Shown one piece after another: positions 7,049-16,684 of a stretch of DNA of 33,571 nt. Within the stretch, counting starts at the first letter, position 1, and each line of letters opens with the position of its first letter. The stretch covers positions 1 to 33,571 of the forward strand of contig JAGOYM010000005.1 in the NCBI GenBank assembly GCA_018059165.1, given 5' to 3'. Under the pieces are notes generated by a model. The model saw nothing but the letters and a program-made list of their open reading frames with translations, ran no database searches and was not told the origin of the DNA. Source of the stretch: Leptotrichiaceae bacterium. Its GTDB lineage: Bacteria > Fusobacteriota > Fusobacteriia > Fusobacteriales > Leptotrichiaceae. A program made the position numbers and the translations under genes.

Positions 7049-10000
7049 ATGGGATTTTTATACTTAGAAACAGGAGAAATATTTGAAGGTAAAAGTATAG
7101 GATTTGATGGAGTTAATGTTGGTGAGCTTGTATTTAATACATCAATGGTAGGATATCAAGAAATACTTACAGATCCATCTTATGCTGGACAAATAATAAC
7201 GATGACATATCCTTTAATAGGAAACTACGGAATCAACAAATCATATTCTGAGTCAGAGGGAGTTCAAGCAAGAGGCTTTGTTGTAAAAAAAGTTTCAGAC
7301 ATAGACTCTAATTTTATGACAGAAGGAACAATCCAAGAGTTTCTTATAAATAATAAAGTAGTAGCAATTGAAGGTGTCGACACAAGAGATATAACAAGAA
7401 ATATACGAGATAAAGGAGTTGTAAAATCTATAATCTCATCAAAAGAGTTGTTAAGTAATGAAGTGATGGACTTATTTAACAATTTCAAAGATATATCAGA
7501 TATAGCAAAAGATGTTACAGTATCTGAGAAAAAAGTGATTAAAGGTGAGAATGAGAATGGGCCTAAGGTAGGTATACTAGATTTAGGTGTGAAGCAGAAT
7601 ATCGTTAGAAACTTAATTAAAAGATCTAGAGAAGTTATTATATATCCTATGTCAACAAATACTGATGAAATAATACGAGATGAAGTGGATGGGATACATA
7701 TAAGTAATGGACCTGGAGACCCTGCGGTACATACAGAAGTAATTAAAACTATAGCAGAATTAGTAGAGATAATGCCAGTTTTTGGGATATGTTTTGGTCA
7801 TCAATTGCTATCATTAGCAATGGGAGCAAAAACGTATAAAATGACATTTGGTCATAGAGGTGGAAATCACGGAGTTAAGAATATAAAAACAAATAAATCA
7901 TTTATATGTTCACAAAACCACGGATATGCTGTCGATTCTGAAAGTTTAAAAAATACGAAGCTTGAACCATATTACTTAAATCTAAATGACGAAACAGTAG
8001 AAGGTGTAATTCATACTGAAAAACATGCGTTTTCTGTACAGTTTCATCCAGAATCAGCACCTGGACCGAATGATACAGAATTTATATTCGATGATTTTAT
8101 AAAAATGATCAATGGAAGTAAAGCAGGTAAAACACTAAAAGAAATATTTGATCAACCAGCATTCGAAAATAAAAAACAAAAAATTAATAAAGTTCTTATA
8201 ATAGGATCAGGACCAATAATAATAGGTCAAGCAGCAGAGTTTGATTATTCAGGAACACAAGCATGCAAAGCAATAAAAGAAGAAGGCATTGAAATTGTTC
8301 TATTGAATAGTAACCCTGCAACAATAATGACTGATGAGAATATTGCGGATAGAGTATATATTGAGCCTATAAATGTTGAAACAGTTGAAAGAATAATTCA
8401 GAAAGAGAAACCAGATGGAATACTAGCTGGTTTTGGTGGGCAAACAGCACTGAATTTGGCGATGAAGTTAGAAGAGGAAGGAATATTAGCAAAATATGGA
8501 ATAAAATTATTAGGAATAAATAGCGAGTCTATAAAAAGAGCAGAAGATAGAGAGCTTTTCAAGGAGTTACTAGAAAAAATAGAGGAACCTGTTGCTAAAA
8601 GTGCAATTGTATCAACAATAATTGATGCAGTAGAATTTTCTAATGAAATAAATTATCCAATAATAGTCCGTCCTGCATATACGTTAGGTGGATCAGGTGG
8701 AGGAATTGCCAATAATGAGACAGAGTTAGTAGAAATAGTGGAAAGAGGACTTACTTTAAGCCCTATAAATCAAGTCTTAATTGAGAGGAGTTTATTAGGT
8801 TGGAAAGAAGTTGAGTATGAAGTTATGAGAGATAAAAAAGGGAACTTCATAACAGTATGTAATATGGAAAACTTTGATCCAGTAGGAGTACATACAGGAG
8901 ATTCAATAGTTGTAGCACCATCACAAACATTAACAAATTTTGAATATCAAATGTTAAGAGACTCATCTTATAGAATTATAGATGAACTTAAAATAGAAGG
9001 CGGATGTAATGTTCAATTTGCATTAGACCCAATCTCACATAATTATATTGTGATTGAAGTAAACCCAAGAGTTTCTAGATCGTCAGCACTTGCATCAAAA
9101 GCAACAGGATACCCAATTGCAAAAATAGCAGCGAAAATAGCTTTAGGATACACACTTGATGAATTGATAAATTATGTTACGCAAAAATCAAGTGCATTCT
9201 TTGAACCAGCAATCGATTATATAGTCGTAAAAGTTCCAAAATGGCCTTTTAACAAGTTTAAAACAGCATCACCTACACTTAATACTCAAATGAAAGCAAC
9301 TGGTGAAGTGATGTCTATTTCACGAACATTTGAGTCAGCATTTATGAAAGCAATAATCTCACTAGAAGGAGATTATACTGGGCTAGGATTGAATAGAGAA
9401 ATTAGTAATGCGGAGTTAGAGGAAATGATAGTTACATCACATTATGAAAGAGCATTTGCTATTGCGGAGAGTTTGAGAAGAGGAAAAACAATAGATGAAA
9501 TACATAAAATTTCAAAAATAGATAAATGGTTTTTGACAGGACTACAAAATATTATTGATGTAGAAAATAGTCTTATAAATAATCCTGATAATATCGCAAT
9601 CAAAAATGCAGAAAAAATGTGCTTTTTAGATGAAGAAATAGAAAAATTACTAAATATGAGCGATGAGAACATGAAAGAATTAAGAGATGCAGAAAAAATA
9701 TATCCAGTGTACAAAATGGTAGACACATGTGCAGGAGAGTTTGAAGCGGTAACTCCTTACTATTATTCAACATTTGAAGATAAAGATGAAGTTATTGTAA
9801 CAGAAAATAAAAAAATTATAATAATTGGATCTGGTCCAATAAGAATAGGTCAAGGGATAGAGTTTGATTACTGTTCAGTACACGGTGTTTGGGCAATAAA
9901 AGAATTAGGATATGAAGCAATTATAATAAATAACAATCCAGAAACAGTAAGTACTGACTTTGATACATCTGATAAGTTATACTTCGAATCGTTACATATA

Positions 10001-11350
10001 GATGATGTAATGAATATTATAAAAAAAGAAAAACCATACGGTGTAATATTGCAATTTGGTGGACAAACATCAATAAACTTAGCAGAAAAGTTAGAAAAAT
10101 ATGGTGTTAAAATACTTGGGACAGACTTCGAGTCAATAGATTTAGCAGAAGATAGAATAAAATTCAAAGAGTTTTTGAATAATCTTGATATAAAAAGCCC
10201 AGATGGAGCAATTGCAACAAGCTATAGCGAAGCATTAGAAATAGTGAAGGTGCTAGATTATCCAGTAATGATAAGACCTTCGTATGTTATTGGTGGACGT
10301 GCAATGAAAATAGTATACACAGATAAAGAATTAGAGGAATATTTAGCAGAAGCTAAAAAAGTAGGAGATGCAACAATATTAATTGATAAATATCTAGAAG
10401 GTATAGAAATAGAAGTAGATGCCATATCAGATGGAAAAGATATTTTAATACCTGGAATAATGGAACACATAGAAAAAACAGGGGTTCATTCAGGAGACAG
10501 TATAACAGCTTATCCGCCACTAACATTATCAGATGAAATTATAGAAAAGTTAGTTGAGACAACAAAAAAAATAGCGATAAACATTAAAAATAAAGGCTTA
10601 ATTAATATACAATACGCTCTAAAAGACGGGGAACTATACATAATAGAAGTAAATCCAAGAGCATCAAGAACTGTACCTATCTTGAGCAAAATAACAGAAA
10701 CACCAATGATTAAAATTGCCACAAGAATAATGCTTGGGGAGAAATTAGAAGATATGGAATACGGCAAAGGGTTAAAGCCAAACAAAAATTTCCATGCAAT
10801 TAAATATCCCGTATTCTCAACTGAAAAATTATCTGATGTTGATATTTTCTTAGGGCCTGAAATGAAATCAACAGGCGAGATATTAGCAATAGATAGTGAT
10901 TTGAATAAGGCAATTTACAAAGGATTTCTAGCAACAAACATTTCAAAAATAGAACCTATTGGTAAAAATGGTAAGGGAGAAAAAGTATATATATCAATGA
11001 ATCCTTATACTAAGAAAAAGTCTTTGGAATTAGTTAAGAACCTAATTAAATTAGGATTCCAAATAGTAGCTTCTAAAAAAACATATGACTATTTAATTTC
11101 TGAAAATGTAGAAGTGGAATTAGAAGTAATAGAGTCTGTAATTCAAAATTTACAAGACTACGTTATGGTAATTAATACACCAACAGAGGGTAATGGACTT
11201 CTACGAAATGGATTTAAATTGAGAAGAAAATGTGCAGAATTGAAGAGATTGTTATTTACAAATATTGAAACAGCAAGTTTATACTTAAAAATATACGAAG
11301 TTTCTGAAGAGCTTGATTATAACGAATTAAAATATTATCTTTCAAAATAA
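7049..11350 (+). CDS. carAB: Fused carbamoyl-phosphate synthase, glutaminase plus synthetase (CarA-CarB)
   Basis: A single 1433-residue frame makes both subunits of carbamoyl-phosphate synthase (glutamine + bicarbonate + 2 ATP to carbamoyl phosphate). Residues 1 to about 360 are CarA, with the class I glutaminase triad Cys248 (GICFGHQ), His333 and Glu335 (FHPES). A Lys-rich linker (about 361-378) leads straight into CarB. The first synthetase half begins near 381 (LIIGSGPIIIGQAAEFDYSG) and the second near 923 (IIIIGSGPIRIGQGIEFDY), each with an ATP-grasp domain. The C-terminal ~130 residues correspond to the allosteric MGS-like domain. No Met lies in the linker, so a separate CarB start is unlikely. 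The gene has an AAGGAG site at 7038-7043 and sits between argJ and argB, tying carbamoyl phosphate to citrulline synthesis. Confidence 0.96.
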   Translation: MGFLYLETGEIFEGKSIGFDGVNVGELVFNTSMVGYQEILTDPSYAGQIITMTYPLIGNYGINKSYSESEGVQARGFVVKKVSDIDSNFMTEGTIQEFLINNKVVAIEGVDTRDITRNIRDKGVVKSIISSKELLSNEVMDLFNNFKDISDIAKDVTVSEKKVIKGENENGPKVGILDLGVKQNIVRNLIKRSREVIIYPMSTNTDEIIRDEVDGIHISNGPGDPAVHTEVIKTIAELVEIMPVFGICFGHQLLSLAMGAKTYKMTFGHRGGNHGVKNIKTNKSFICSQNHGYAVDSESLKNTKLEPYYLNLNDETVEGVIHTEKHAFSVQFHPESAPGPNDTEFIFDDFIKMINGSKAGKTLKEIFDQPAFENKKQKINKVLIIGSGPIIIGQAAEFDYSGTQACKAIKEEGIEIVLLNSNPATIMTDENIADRVYIEPINVETVERIIQKEKPDGILAGFGGQTALNLAMKLEEEGILAKYGIKLLGINSESIKRAEDRELFKELLEKIEEPVAKSAIVSTIIDAVEFSNEINYPIIVRPAYTLGGSGGGIANNETELVEIVERGLTLSPINQVLIERSLLGWKEVEYEVMRDKKGNFITVCNMENFDPVGVHTGDSIVVAPSQTLTNFEYQMLRDSSYRIIDELKIEGGCNVQFALDPISHNYIVIEVNPRVSRSSALASKATGYPIAKIAAKIALGYTLDELINYVTQKSSAFFEPAIDYIVVKVPKWPFNKFKTASPTLNTQMKATGEVMSISRTFESAFMKAIISLEGDYTGLGLNREISNAELEEMIVTSHYERAFAIAESLRRGKTIDEIHKISKIDKWFLTGLQNIIDVENSLINNPDNIAIKNAEKMCFLDEEIEKLLNMSDENMKELRDAEKIYPVYKMVDTCAGEFEAVTPYYYSTFEDKDEVIVTENKKIIIIGSGPIRIGQGIEFDYCSVHGVWAIKELGYEAIIINNNPETVSTDFDTSDKLYFESLHIDDVMNIIKKEKPYGVILQFGGQTSINLAEKLEKYGVKILGTDFESIDLAEDRIKFKEFLNNLDIKSPDGAIATSYSEALEIVKVLDYPVMIRPSYVIGGRAMKIVYTDKELEEYLAEAKKVGDATILIDKYLEGIEIEVDAISDGKDILIPGIMEHIEKTGVHSGDSITAYPPLTLSDEIIEKLVETTKKIAINIKNKGLINIQYALKDGELYIIEVNPRASRTVPILSKITETPMIKIATRIMLGEKLEDMEYGKGLKPNKNFHAIKYPVFSTEKLSDVDIFLGPEMKSTGEILAIDSDLNKAIYKGFLATNISKIEPIGKNGKGEKVYISMNPYTKKKSLELVKNLIKLGFQIVASKKTYDYLISENVEVELEVIESVIQNLQDYVMVINTPTEGNGLLRNGFKLRRKCAELKRLLFTNIETASLYLKIYEVSEELDYNELKYYLSK

Positions 11351-11413
11351 TAATTACAATAATTGTAAAACTTGAAAGATGAGGTAAAATTAATATGAAG
11401 AATAGGGGGACAT

Positions 11414-12310
11414 ATGGTTTCGAATTTAGAAAAAGCAAAAATATTGACGCAAGCATTACCATTTATAAAAAGATATCATGGGAAAACAATTGTTATTAAA
11501 TATGGTGGAAGTGCTATGACTGATCAAAAAATAAAAGAGCAATTTATACAAGATGTCGTGCTTATGAAATTTGTAGGGATAAATCCAGTTGTTGTACATG
11601 GTGGTGGCCCTGAAATAAATGCAATGTTAGAAAAAATAGGAAAAGAAAGCAGATTTGTTGAAGGAAATAGAGTAACAGATTTGGAAACTGTAGAAATAGT
11701 AGAGATGATACTATCTGGTAAAGTTAATAAAGATTTAGTATCAAACATTAATAGACATGGTGGAAGAGCAATTGGATTAAGCGGTAAAGATGATAATATG
11801 ATATTAGTTGAGAAAAAATTTATTGAAAAAGATGGAGAAACAATTGATATAGGGTATGTTGGAGAAATCAAAGAAATTAATACAGATATAATAGACATGC
11901 TAGATTTTAATAATTACATACCAGTAATATCAACTATTGGAGTAGATAAAGAAGGTCAGACATATAACATAAATGCAGATTATGTAGCCGGAGAAATTGC
12001 AGGTAAAATAAAAGCTGATAGACTTATATTTCTAACAGATGTAGATGGGATAATGCAAGATCATACTAATAAAGAGACACTAATTAGTGATATAACAAGA
12101 AAAGAAGTAGAAATATTAATAGAAGATGGAACAATTTCAGGGGGAATGCTACCAAAAGTTGAAACATGCTTACACGCACTAAAAAAAGGTGTGGAAAATG
12201 TAATAATATTAAATGGAAAAATTGAACATTCAATTCTATTAGAATTATTTACAGAAGAGGGTGCGGGAACATTAATTAAAGAAAACAAAACACAGGAGGA
12301 TATCACATGA
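11414..12310 (+). CDS. argB: Acetylglutamate kinase ArgB
   Basis: Phosphorylates N-acetylglutamate with ATP, the second step of arginine synthesis and often the feedback-controlled one. Amino-acid-kinase fold: KYGGSAM near residue 28 (phosphate loop with the catalytic Lys), VHGGGPEI, RVTD, the NADYVAGEIA stretch and FLTDVDGI. The C-terminal GGMLPKVETC and GAGTLI are as in other ArgB proteins. 298 residues is normal. The start ATG at 11414 follows a GGGGG run; the spacer after carAB is 63 nt, and no terminator was found in it. The stop overlaps the next ATG in an ATGA, coupling it to the peroxiredoxin. The N-terminal helix LEKAKILTQALPFIKRY is present as in arginine-sensitive ArgB proteins, but inhibition is only inferred. 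Confidence 0.96.
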   Translation: MVSNLEKAKILTQALPFIKRYHGKTIVIKYGGSAMTDQKIKEQFIQDVVLMKFVGINPVVVHGGGPEINAMLEKIGKESRFVEGNRVTDLETVEIVEMILSGKVNKDLVSNINRHGGRAIGLSGKDDNMILVEKKFIEKDGETIDIGYVGEIKEINTDIIDMLDFNNYIPVISTIGVDKEGQTYNINADYVAGEIAGKIKADRLIFLTDVDGIMQDHTNKETLISDITRKEVEILIEDGTISGGMLPKVETCLHALKKGVENVIILNGKIEHSILLELFTEEGAGTLIKENKTQEDIT

Positions 12311-12750
12311 AAGCAATAGACTTTACGTTACCAGCAAATAATGGAGAAAATGTTAAATTATCTGATTTTTTAGGGAAAAGAGTCGTACTATATTTTTATC
12401 CAAAAGATAATACACCAGGATGTACTCAAGAGGCATGTAATTTTAGAGATAATTTTGAAAGATTAACAGCTAAAAATGTAGTTGTTTTAGGAGTGAGTAA
12501 AGATAGTATCAAAAAACATGAAGGATTCGTAGCAAAACAAAAATTACCATTTCTATTGTTAAGTGATGAGAATAGTGATGTTTGTGAGAAATACGGAGTA
12601 TGGAATGAGAAAATAAACTTTGGTAAGAAATATTTTGGAATAATAAGAAGTACATTTTTAATAGATGAAAAAGGTGAAATAATAAAAGAATGGCGAAAAG
12701 TAAAAGTAGAAGGTCATGTTGATGAAATAATAGAAGAACTTGACAAATAG
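12307..12750 (+). CDS. bcp: Peroxiredoxin, PrxQ/Bcp type
   Basis: Thiol peroxidase that reduces hydrogen peroxide and organic peroxides using thioredoxin-type donors; cytoplasmic. The signature YPKDNTPGCTQEAC supplies the peroxidatic Cys39 and, five residues later, the resolving Cys44, the atypical 2-Cys arrangement of PrxQ/Bcp. A thioredoxin-fold beta strand precedes it (RVVLYFYP), and RSTFLIDEKG is near the C-terminus. 147 residues is typical. It starts inside the argB stop (ATGA) with GGAGG at 12295-12299, and argD starts 11 nt after its stop, so it is embedded in the arginine operon although it has no role in that pathway. Confidence 0.95.
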   Translation: MKAIDFTLPANNGENVKLSDFLGKRVVLYFYPKDNTPGCTQEACNFRDNFERLTAKNVVVLGVSKDSIKKHEGFVAKQKLPFLLLSDENSDVCEKYGVWNEKINFGKKYFGIIRSTFLIDEKGEIIKEWRKVKVEGHVDEIIEELDK

Positions 12751-12761
12751 AGGAGGTATCA

Positions 12762-13916
12762 ATGCTTTTAAACGTTTATAATAGATTTGATGTAACATTT
12801 GTAAAAGGTAAAGGAATTTATTTGTATGATGATAAAGGTGAAGAATATGTTGATTTTGTTTCAGGGATAGCAGTAAATTGCTTGGGGCATTCTAATAATG
12901 TTATGGTTGATGCAATGAAAAAACAAGCAGAGAAATTAATTCATATATCTAATCTTTATTACAGCGATACACAAATGCAACTCGCAAAAAAATTAATAGA
13001 TAATAGTAAAATGGAAAAAGTTTTCTTTACTAATAGTGGAACAGAAGCAGTAGAACTTGCAATAAAAATAGCTAGAAAATATGGAAATTCAATATCAAAA
13101 AATAAAACAGAAATTATATATATGACTGAATCATTTCACGGAAGAAGTACGGGTTCTGTCGCAATAACAGGTCAGAAGAAATATCAAGAGCCTTTTGAGC
13201 CGTTATTACCAAATGTTACTGAATGTAAGTTTAATGACGTTGAAGATTTTTTATCAAAAATAAACGAAAACACGTGTGCAGTTGTATTAGAGCCTGTTCA
13301 AGGTGAAAGTGGAATAAAAAGAGCAACAAATGAATTTATGAAAGCAATAAAAGAAAAATGTACAGAGTACAAATCACTCATTATATTTGATGAAATTCAA
13401 TGTGGAATGGGTCGATTAGGGACATTATTTGCTTATGATAAATTCGATGTAGTTCCAGATGTTGTCACAATTGCAAAAGCATTAGGCGGTGGTGTTCCAA
13501 TTGGTGCATGCTTAACAAAAGGTATTGCAAATGACGTTATGGCACCAGGTGATCATGGATCAACGTATGGAGGGAATCCGTTTGTTTGTGAAGTTGCAAG
13601 AACTGTGTTGACAGAATTAATTGACAACGGAGTAATAGAAAATGTAAATAAAATAGGAGCATATGCTATTTCTAAATTAAATGAACTTAAAGATCAAAAT
13701 GATGTAATAGAGGAAATTAGAGGAGAAGGTTTATTGATTGGAATTAAACTAAATAATGAAAAAATGACAGCAAGAGAATTTGCAGAAAAAGCATTAGAAA
13801 ATAAATTTTTAGTTGTCCCAGCTGGAGACAATGTAGTTAGATATTTTCCACCTTTAAACGTAACCAAAGAAGAAATAGATATCTCAATAGAGAAAATAAA
13901 AAAAGTACTAAAATAA
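12762..13916 (+). CDS. argD: Acetylornithine aminotransferase ArgD
   Basis: PLP-dependent class III aminotransferase converting N-acetylglutamate semialdehyde and glutamate to N-acetylornithine and 2-oxoglutarate. Visible features are NSGTEAVELAIKIAR (cofactor phosphate site), SFHGRS, LEPVQGE, FDEIQCGMGR and the Schiff-base Lys239 in AKALGGGVPIGA. The C-terminus has the substrate-site RYFPPLN. 384 residues is normal. The start has AGGAGG 8 nt upstream. Related class III enzymes (e.g. ornithine or succinylornithine aminotransferase) look similar; the operon position makes acetylornithine the likely substrate. Confidence 0.95.
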   Translation: MLLNVYNRFDVTFVKGKGIYLYDDKGEEYVDFVSGIAVNCLGHSNNVMVDAMKKQAEKLIHISNLYYSDTQMQLAKKLIDNSKMEKVFFTNSGTEAVELAIKIARKYGNSISKNKTEIIYMTESFHGRSTGSVAITGQKKYQEPFEPLLPNVTECKFNDVEDFLSKINENTCAVVLEPVQGESGIKRATNEFMKAIKEKCTEYKSLIIFDEIQCGMGRLGTLFAYDKFDVVPDVVTIAKALGGGVPIGACLTKGIANDVMAPGDHGSTYGGNPFVCEVARTVLTELIDNGVIENVNKIGAYAISKLNELKDQNDVIEEIRGEGLLIGIKLNNEKMTAREFAEKALENKFLVVPAGDNVVRYFPPLNVTKEEIDISIEKIKKVLK

Positions 13917-13928
13917 TAGGGGGTAAAA

Positions 13929-14924
13929 ATGAATTTAAAAGGTAAGTCATTTTTAAAATTATTAGACTTTACAAAAGAAGAAATACAGTATTTACTTGAT
14001 TTAGCAGTTAAATTGAAAAGTGATAAAAAAAATAAAATAGAGCAAAAAACAATGATTGGAAAAAATGTAGCATTAATTTTTGAAAAGACATCTACGAGAA
14101 CAAGATGCGCATTTGAAGTTGCTGCATTCGATCAAGGTGCAAATGTAACGTATATAGGGCCTTCATCATCACAAATTGGAGATAAAGAATCAATTGAAGA
14201 TACTGCAAAAGTACTAGGAAGATTTTATGATGGAATAGAATACAGAGGATACGGGCAAGAAATAGTAGAAAGTTTAGCCAAAAACTCAGGAGTTCCTGTT
14301 TGGAATGGATTAACAACAGAATTTCATCCAACACAAATATTAGCTGATTTCTTAACAATTTTAGAGCACAAAGGAAAATTAGAAGGAATAAAAATGGCGT
14401 ATTTAGGTGATGGTAAAAATAATATGGCAAACTCTTTAATGATAGGAGCTTCAAAATTTGGAATAGATTTTAGAATTGTCTCACCAACAGAATTCTTTCC
14501 AGATGAGGAGCTAGTAAAGAAAGCAAAAGAATTAGCAGAAAAATCGGGGGGTAAAATAACATTAGAAACAGATCCTGTAGCGGGAGTAACAGATGTTGAT
14601 GTTATATATACAGATGTATGGGTATCAATGGGAGAGGCAAAAGAAGTTTGGGCAGAAAGAATAGAAAAATTAATGCCGTATCAAGTAAATAAAAATTTAG
14701 TTGCCAATGCTAAAAAAGATTATTTGTTTATGCACTGTCTACCAGCATTCCATGATTTAGAGACTGAAGTTGGAAAAGAAATATTTAAATTATATGGTCT
14801 GAAAGAGCTAGAAGTTACAGATGAAGTATTTAGATCAGAAAATTCAATTGTCTTTGATGAAGCAGAAAATAGATTACATACAATAAAAGCGGTAATGGTT
14901 GCAACATTAGGAAATATAGGTTAA
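13929..14924 (+). CDS. argF: Ornithine carbamoyltransferase ArgF
   Basis: Condenses ornithine and carbamoyl phosphate to citrulline, using the product of the fused synthase encoded upstream. The carbamoyl-phosphate loop STRTR is at residues 55-59. It is followed by [11 protein letters not shown], the ornithine-binding DVWVSMGEA and the catalytic HCLP at 269-272 (Cys270). 331 residues is normal. The ribosome-binding site is a weak GGGGG. Catabolic ArcB has the same motifs, but the biosynthetic operon favours ArgF. No arcA or arcC is present. The genes for citrulline to arginine (argG, argH) are not in the window. Confidence 0.95.
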   Translation: MNLKGKSFLKLLDFTKEEIQYLLDLAVKLKSDKKNKIEQKTMIGKNVALIFEKTSTRTRCAFEVAAFDQGANVTYIGPSSSQIGDKESIEDTAKVLGRFYDGIEYRGYGQEIVESLAKNSGVPVWNGLTTEFHPTQILADFLTILEHKGKLEGIKMAYLGDGKNNMANSLMIGASKFGIDFRIVSPTEFFPDEELVKKAKELAEKSGGKITLETDPVAGVTDVDVIYTDVWVSMGEAKEVWAERIEKLMPYQVNKNLVANAKKDYLFMHCLPAFHDLETEVGKEIFKLYGLKELEVTDEVFRSENSIVFDEAENRLHTIKAVMVATLGNIG

Positions 14925-14966
14925 AATATAGTAATAACAAATCAAATTATATCAGGAGGCAAATGT

Positions 14967-15794
14967 ATGGCACTTAAGATTTTAACTCTTAACATTCATG
15001 GTTACCAAGAAGAGAATCAACTAGAAAAATTTGATATTATTGCTGATAATATTGCAGCAAATAATTATGACATTATTGCATTGCAAGAGGTATCACAAAC
15101 AGAAGAAAATGAACCAGTTTTTGTACGTGAAGATGATCCAACACAAACGATGAGGGCAAACAACCCAATTTATATAATTGGAAAGAGATTAAAAGAAAAG
15201 TACGGAATAGAATATTTCTCTCATTGGGTAAATATAAAGATGGGATTTGTAATTTATCAAGAGGGTATAGCTATCATGTCTAAATTACCGATTATAAAGG
15301 GAGAAACAATAGTTGCTTGTTGTGATGAATATAATGATATGAAAGATTCTAAACGAAGAGCGTTAGCGAAAACAAAATTAGATTACAATGGAACACCAAT
15401 AAATATTTACAGTATTCACTTTGGATTAGCAAGTGAAGCGAAAAATCCATTTATTCTTCAGTTTACGAAATTACATGAAGATATTAAAAAAAATGGAGAT
15501 GAACTTACAATATTCTTAGGAGATTTCAATATTCCAGATTATTCTGATGAATATCAAAAAATTCTTGAACATGGGTATACAGATCTTTATGAAACAGCTA
15601 AAACAAAATCAGATCAAAGGGCAACAATAGCAGGATTTATACATGGTTGGGAGAGTAATGATAAACCATTAAGAATAGATTTTGGATTTTCAAATAGAGC
15701 ATTAGATGTTGAATCTGCAGATGTTGTATTTACTAAAGAAAAATATGGATTAGTATCAGACCATTATGGAATAGAATTCAAGATAAATATATAG
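14967..15794 (+). CDS. Endonuclease/exonuclease/phosphatase-family protein
   Basis: Metal-dependent phosphoesterase of the EEP (DNase I-like) superfamily; the substrate is unknown and could be nucleic acid, phospholipid or a sugar/inositol phosphate. The superfamily residues are in order: Asn in TLNIHGY near the N-terminus, the metal Glu in LQEV (about residue 41), the His in SIHFGL, GDFNI and the C-terminal SDHYG. 275 residues and no signal peptide, so probably cytoplasmic. It has a strong AGGAGG and begins 42 nt after argF with no terminator seen between, so read-through from the arginine operon is possible. A second, dissimilar EEP protein is at 20354. Confidence 0.85.
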   Translation: MALKILTLNIHGYQEENQLEKFDIIADNIAANNYDIIALQEVSQTEENEPVFVREDDPTQTMRANNPIYIIGKRLKEKYGIEYFSHWVNIKMGFVIYQEGIAIMSKLPIIKGETIVACCDEYNDMKDSKRRALAKTKLDYNGTPINIYSIHFGLASEAKNPFILQFTKLHEDIKKNGDELTIFLGDFNIPDYSDEYQKILEHGYTDLYETAKTKSDQRATIAGFIHGWESNDKPLRIDFGFSNRALDVESADVVFTKEKYGLVSDHYGIEFKINI

Positions 15795-15869
15795 AATATA
15801 TCACATTATAAGAATAAATATAAATTATATATTTATAAGCTAAAAATAGTAAAAAAAACTGTGTAGATA

Positions 15870-15897
15870 TTGAAAATGTGAAAATATGTGATATAAT
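15870..15897 (+). promoter_or_regulatory. Promoter for the ankyrin gene
   Basis: TTGAAA at 15870-15875, a 16-bp spacer and TATAAT at 15892-15897 with an extended -10 TG at 15889-15890; the ATG is 21 nt after the -10. The 75 nt before it after the EEP gene are AT-rich, with an A/T-only palindrome but no clear terminator. Confidence 0.7.
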
Positions 15898-15918
15898 ATT
15901 AAGCAATGAGGTGTAAAC

Positions 15919-16644
15919 ATGAAATGTAAATGTTTAATAGGAATATTATCTCTAATTATTTCATTAACCAGTATCTCTGAAACAATTGATAATCAAGGGT
16001 ATATGGGGAAAATTGATGGAGATTATGATTTTATAGTACAGAAACAAAACTTTGAGTTAAATGAGATCAGATTATCACTTTTCTTTGATGCTATAAGAAA
16101 AGGTAATAATAGATATGTAATGATGTTTTTGGAAGGTGCAGAAACTACGACAATACCTGAAGTTGAAGAAGACAGGGCAATGAATAATATAGAACTATCT
16201 CAAAAAAATGAGACATACAAAATAGGTGTTAATAGTAAGGATCAACTTGGGTATTCCCCTATAATTGTAGCAATTGAATCTAAAAATAATGAAGTTTTAC
16301 AAAAATTATTAGATTTAGGAGCAAATATAAGAGAAGAACATCCAGTATTCAAAAAATTAACATTACATACAGCATGTTACTATGAAAATGTTGAGGCAGT
16401 TAAGATATTACTAGCTAAAGATAAATCATTAGTGAATGAACAAAGCGGAGTAGATGGATGGACACCATTAGAGGATGCAACACTTAAAAGCAATACTGAA
16501 ATTGTAAAAATATTGCTAGAAAACGGAGCAAACCCTTTAATTAATGACTATAGCGGAGGAACAGCTGTAGACATGGGAACAGAATTTGGAAAAGGTGAAA
16601 TAGTAAAGTTATTAAGAGATAATATAAAAGCAAGTAGAAAATGA
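15919..16644 (+). CDS. Exported ankyrin-repeat protein
   Basis: A 241-residue protein with an N-terminal signal sequence (hydrophobic stretch in residues 6-18, likely cut near SIS-ETI). A linker to about residue 95 is followed by roughly four ankyrin repeats. Recognisable repeat pieces are GYSPIIVAIESKNNEVLQKL, LTLHTACYYENVEAVKILL, GWTPLEDATLKSNTEIVKIL and GGTAVDMGTEFGKGEIVKLL, with LLxxGAN turns. Ankyrin repeats bind other proteins; the partner is unknown. Location is presumably the periplasm or cell surface. It has its own promoter and the flavodiiron gene follows after 40 nt. Confidence 0.85.
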   Translation: MKCKCLIGILSLIISLTSISETIDNQGYMGKIDGDYDFIVQKQNFELNEIRLSLFFDAIRKGNNRYVMMFLEGAETTTIPEVEEDRAMNNIELSQKNETYKIGVNSKDQLGYSPIIVAIESKNNEVLQKLLDLGANIREEHPVFKKLTLHTACYYENVEAVKILLAKDKSLVNEQSGVDGWTPLEDATLKSNTEIVKILLENGANPLINDYSGGTAVDMGTEFGKGEIVKLLRDNIKASRK

Positions 16645-16684
16645 TATTTAAATAGAGCATAAAGAGAAATTAGGAGGTACAAAC

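Noticed and set aside
11395-11499. Short frame starting at ATG 11395, overlapping the argB start in another frame
   Set aside because: Composition is unremarkable and no hairpin accompanies it; unlike the 4507 leader there is no promoter or terminator, so it is probably chance.
15815-15845. A/T-only palindrome (TATAAAT/ATTTATA) after the first EEP gene
   Set aside because: No GC pairs and no T-tail, so not a convincing terminator.
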